NCBI RefSeq assembly: GCF_002914525.1
Contig: NZ_LODW01000116.1
Location: forward strand, 124,001-188,000
From: Rhizobium hidalgonense
GTDB lineage: Bacteria > Pseudomonadota > Alphaproteobacteria > Rhizobiales > Rhizobiaceae
Length of the DNA stretch: 64,000 bases
Direction: 5' to 3'
Position numbers and translations under genes: made by a program. The notes beneath the pieces are model-generated. The model had not been told where the DNA came from. It ran no database searches and worked only from the letters and a program-made list of their open reading frames with translations. Of the stretch, positions 61,742 through 64,000 are shown piece by piece. The stretch's first letter is position 1. The number at the start of each line of letters is the position of its first letter.

Positions 61742-62951
61742 GGTCCTTGCCCTGAGGCCGGCCCAGAAGCTTGTTGACGAAGTCGGGCAGGCCGCGGGCA
61801 TGGCCGGTATCGACATCGACGACCGTGCTCATGCCGACGCGAAGCGGCGGCTTGCCTTCGGCATCCTCGATGCTGACGCGCATCGGAATGCGCTGCACGA
61901 CCTTCACCCAATTGCCCGTGGTGTTCTGCGCCGGCAGCAGCGAGAAGCTGGAGCCGGAGGCCGGGCTGATGCTCTCGACCTTGCCCTTCCACATCACGCC
62001 GGGATAGGTGTCGACGTAGATCTCGGCCGTCTGGCCGGGCTTGACATAGGTCAGCTCGGTTTCCTTCGGGCTGGCGGCGATCCAGAGGTGATCGGTGGCG
62101 ACAAGCGAGAAGGCCTGCTGCGACGCCTGCAGGTAGGAGCCGACCTGCAGCGCATTGACATTGGTGACGATGCCGTCGAACGGCGCCTTGACGATGCTAT
62201 GGTCGAGTTCACGCTGGGCGTTGTCGACCTGCGATTTGGCCTGCAGATAGAGCGGGTTTTCCTCGATCGGCTGGTCGGCCGAACCGCCGAGCTGGGCAAG
62301 CGTCGTTGCCGCTTCCGCCTTGGCGACTGTCACCTTCTGTTGCGCCGCCTCGAGATTGTGCTTGGCCTCGTCATAGGCCGATTGCGTCGCACTGCCATTA
62401 TTGACGAGGTTCTGCTGCCGGTCGAACTGATCCTGGTAATAAGGCAGATCGGCTTGCGCCTGCGTGATCTCGGCGAGTGATTGCTGGTAGCTCGCCTTGA
62501 GGTTCATGATCTGATTGCGCTGCGCGCCGAGTTGCGCCTTGGCGCCATCGAGCGCGATCTTGAAGGAATCGGCTCTCAGGCTGAAGAGCACCTGTCCCGC
62601 CTTGACCGCCTCGTTCTCATGCACGTCGATCTTCTCGACGATGCCCGAGACATCGGTGGTAAGCCCGACCATATCGGCCTGGAGATAGGCGTTGTCGGTC
62701 GACATCACCTGGCCGCCATTGACGTAATAGTAGCCGCCGACGACGAGCGACACCGGCAAGAGGGCGAACAGGATCGGCCGCGTGAGACTGCGCCGGCGGC
62801 GGACCTTGTTGCCGCCAGGCGCAGCCACGGCGGCAGCCGGCGCTGAATTGGATGAAGGCGCTTCGGCTACCGTTTCCTGCAGTTTGGCTTGGTTTTCTTC
62901 GACAGATGTCTTGGCGTCGGCAACGACGCGGAGGGAGGGTTGATCAGCCAT
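61734..62951 (-). CDS. emrA: HlyD/EmrA-type efflux adaptor
   Basis: A 405-residue membrane-fusion protein: cytoplasmic N-terminus, one membrane helix (PILFALLPVSLVVGGYYYVNG), split lipoyl motifs (GIVEKIDVHENEAVKAGQVLFSL and LDHSIVKAPFDGIVTNVNALQ) flanking a long coiled-coil hairpin rich in Gln, and a C-terminal beta-barrel. The ATG at 62951 (MADQPSLRVV) overlaps the MarR gene by 8 bp; the gene also overlaps the permease gene by 8 bp, so marR-emrA-emrB are translationally coupled. Confidence 0.92.
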   Translation of the reverse strand: MADQPSLRVVADAKTSVEENQAKLQETVAEAPSSNSAPAAAVAAPGGNKVRRRRSLTRPILFALLPVSLVVGGYYYVNGGQVMSTDNAYLQADMVGLTTDVSGIVEKIDVHENEAVKAGQVLFSLRADSFKIALDGAKAQLGAQRNQIMNLKASYQQSLAEITQAQADLPYYQDQFDRQQNLVNNGSATQSAYDEAKHNLEAAQQKVTVAKAEAATTLAQLGGSADQPIEENPLYLQAKSQVDNAQRELDHSIVKAPFDGIVTNVNALQVGSYLQASQQAFSLVATDHLWIAASPKETELTYVKPGQTAEIYVDTYPGVMWKGKVESISPASGSSFSLLPAQNTTGNWVKVVQRIPMRVSIEDAEGKPPLRVGMSTVVDVDTGHARGLPDFVNKLLGRPQGKDHE

Positions 62952-63408
62952 CGTTCGTCTCATTCTCTTCGACCGGTGTTCGGCAAGCCTGCACCAGGTT
63001 CGTCTTCATTACGGATAGGGTTTGGTAAAGCTGCTCGCGCTGCTCGGCCGAGACGCCGTCCAGCGCTTCTGCACGGGTTACATCGCCGAGATCGCGCATT
63101 TCGGCGAGCAGCGGATGGGCCTCCTCGCGCATGTAGAGCAGCCAGATGCGCCGGTCGGTCGGGTGCTGGCGGCGCTCGATCAACCCGCGTTCGGCGAGCT
63201 TGTCGAGGATGCGCACGAGCGTGATCGGCTCGACTTCGAGTATTTCCGCAAGCCCGCTCTGGTGGATGCCCTCGTTGTTCGAGAGGTAGGCCAGCGTCTG
63301 CCACTGCGAACGGGTCAGTCCAAGGCATTTCGCGCGTTGTTCGAACCGCTTGCGCAGCAGCCGTGCAACGTCGTGGAGAAGGAAGCCGAGGGTCGGCGTG
63401 GCACTCAT
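62944..63408 (-). CDS. MarR-family regulator of the EmrAB-type operon
   Basis: A 154-residue MarR-type winged-helix repressor: LGLTRSQWQTLAYLSNNEGIHQSGLAEILEV (helices 1-3), ITLVRILDKLAERGLIERRQHPTDRRIWLLY (recognition helix and the DRR wing). First gene of the marR-emrA-emrB operon and very probably its autorepressor, released by pump substrates such as phenolics. A 14-bp palindrome lies 22 bp before its start. Confidence 0.93.
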   Translation of the reverse strand: MSATPTLGFLLHDVARLLRKRFEQRAKCLGLTRSQWQTLAYLSNNEGIHQSGLAEILEVEPITLVRILDKLAERGLIERRQHPTDRRIWLLYMREEAHPLLAEMRDLGDVTRAEALDGVSAEQREQLYQTLSVMKTNLVQACRTPVEENETNDG

Positions 63409-63430
63409 GAAAACCTGCGATCGTTAATTT

Positions 63431-63444
63431 ATAAGCATACTTAT
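63431..63444. promoter_or_regulatory. Candidate MarR operator
   Basis: ATAAG-CATA-CTTAT, a perfect inverted repeat with a 4-bp centre in an AT-rich stretch 22-36 bp upstream of the MarR gene start. Position and symmetry fit an autorepressor operator overlapping the promoter. Confidence 0.55.
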
Positions 63445-63653
63445 GATATCGGTAGATATATTGAGCATGCCGGCCACGCAAGGGCACGGCCGAAGGATTT
63501 CGCAGACGCCGCCAAAATGCCGCAGGTGCGGCCAGGAGGCTCGCAATCGTCGTGTCTTGCCGTGATGCAAGACTTCCGTCCGGTGGTCACAGCCCAGCTT
63601 CAGCCCTAATTTCAAGTAGAGATCGCCTCCGCCGGAGGTGGCAGGAGGGCTCG

Positions 63654-64000
63654 ATGGCGTTCTTCGAAAGCATGCTGACGCTGCTTCTGGTGGCGATCGT
63701 CTTCCTGCAGTTTTCCAGGAAATTCCGCATTCCTTATCCAACCATGCTGGCGATCGCCGGGATCATCGTCGCCGCCGTTCCCTGGGCGCCCGAGGTCGCG
63801 ATCGATCCCGAGCTGGCGCTGGCGCTGCTGATCGCGCCGGTGCTTTTCGACGCCGCCTATGATCTGCCGCCGCGGACGTTGCGACGCAACTGGCTGCCGC
63901 TGTTCTCGCTCGCCGCTATCGCCGTTATCCTGACGGCCGCAGCCGTCGCCGCCGTCGGCGTGACCATGGCCGGCCTGCCGCTTGCCGCAGCCGTGGCACT
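63654..64000 (+). CDS. Na+/H+ antiporter, CPA1 family (3' part outside window)
   Basis: The ATG at 63654 is preceded by GCAGGAGGG, a strong ribosome-binding site, and opens a frame running off the window (115 complete codons). The product starts MAFFESMLTLLLVAIVFLQFSRKFRIPYPTML (read in two parts), with helices typical of CPA1 cation/proton antiporters, including the PYPTMLAIAG and LLIAPVLFDAAYDLPPRTLRRNW segments of the NhaP/NhaK type. Only the first three or four of about twelve helices are visible. Divergent from the marR operon. Confidence 0.85.
   Translation, partial: MAFFESMLTLLLVAIVFLQFSRKFRIPYPTMLAIAGIIVAAVPWAPEVAIDPELALALLIAPVLFDAAYDLPPRTLRRNWLPLFSLAAIAVILTAAAVAAVGVTMAGLPLAAAVA

Noticed and set aside
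60560..61777. 405-codon plus-strand frame opposite the EmrB-type gene
   Set aside because: Asp/Arg/His/Gln-rich antisense translation, typical of a shadow of a membrane-protein gene.

Overview
The window is GC-rich alphaproteobacterial chromosome. Gene content points to the Rhizobium leguminosarum / R. etli group: a urea-ABC-transporter plus urease cluster interrupted by small accessory genes, a bra amino-acid transporter with the binding-protein gene last, a pssB-pssA exopolysaccharide pair, and a ctrA/chpT/sciP cell-cycle block. No phage, insertion sequence, CRISPR array, rRNA or tRNA was recognised. Genes are tightly packed, with many ATGA/TGATG stop-start overlaps. All protein identifications come from reading motifs and remembered family features; no search was run.

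Region 1 (1-14109, all minus strand): nitrogen from urea. Transcription runs urtA-urtB-urtC-urtD-(membrane protein)-urtE, then ureD-ureA-(DUF1272)-ureB-(LprI-like)-(GT29-like)-ureC-(TIGR02117)-(diguanylate cyclase)-ureE-ureF, with ureF cut by the window edge. Urea is imported by UrtABCDE and hydrolysed by UreABC, whose nickel centre is assembled by UreD/E/F. Region 2 (14294-20672): a secreted PAP2 phosphatase with an autotransporter-type repeat, then a divergently transcribed two-component pair whose sensor has a nucleobase-permease-like membrane domain. Its position suggests nitrogen-source sensing.

Region 3 (20857-26390, minus): braDEFG, a small DUF6867-type membrane protein and braC, a broad-range amino-acid ABC transporter. 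Region 4 (26391-29019): pssB and pssA with long non-coding leaders, followed by about 1 kb without a credible gene. Region 5 (29954-34169): cell-cycle control, with sciP, fliJ, ctrA, an orphan receiver protein and chpT, and candidate CtrA and CcrM sites. Region 6 (34365-43693): housekeeping and unknown genes: DUF1134, a coiled-coil membrane protein, an rRNA/tRNA methyltransferase, an RluA pseudouridine synthase, rpoH with a sigma-32-type promoter, an 837-residue membrane protein and purA.

Region 7 (43885-50589): a DMT exporter, a GNAT enzyme, a PAS-GGDEF-EAL protein, and D-xylonate dehydratase coupled to a beta-hydroxyacid dehydrogenase. Region 8 (50758-64000): an RND efflux pump with its adaptor, a hydrolase that lacks its serine nucleophile, two LysR regulators each facing a target gene across a palindrome, an SDR, a 3-methyladenine glycosylase, a MarR-EmrA-EmrB-type efflux operon, and the start of a Na+/H+ antiporter gene.

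The most notable observations are the GT29 (sialyltransferase-type) motifs in a urease-operon protein, the permease-fused sensor kinase beside the urea genes, the serine-less hydrolase, and an intrinsic terminator embedded in the coding sequence of the convergent glycosylase gene.
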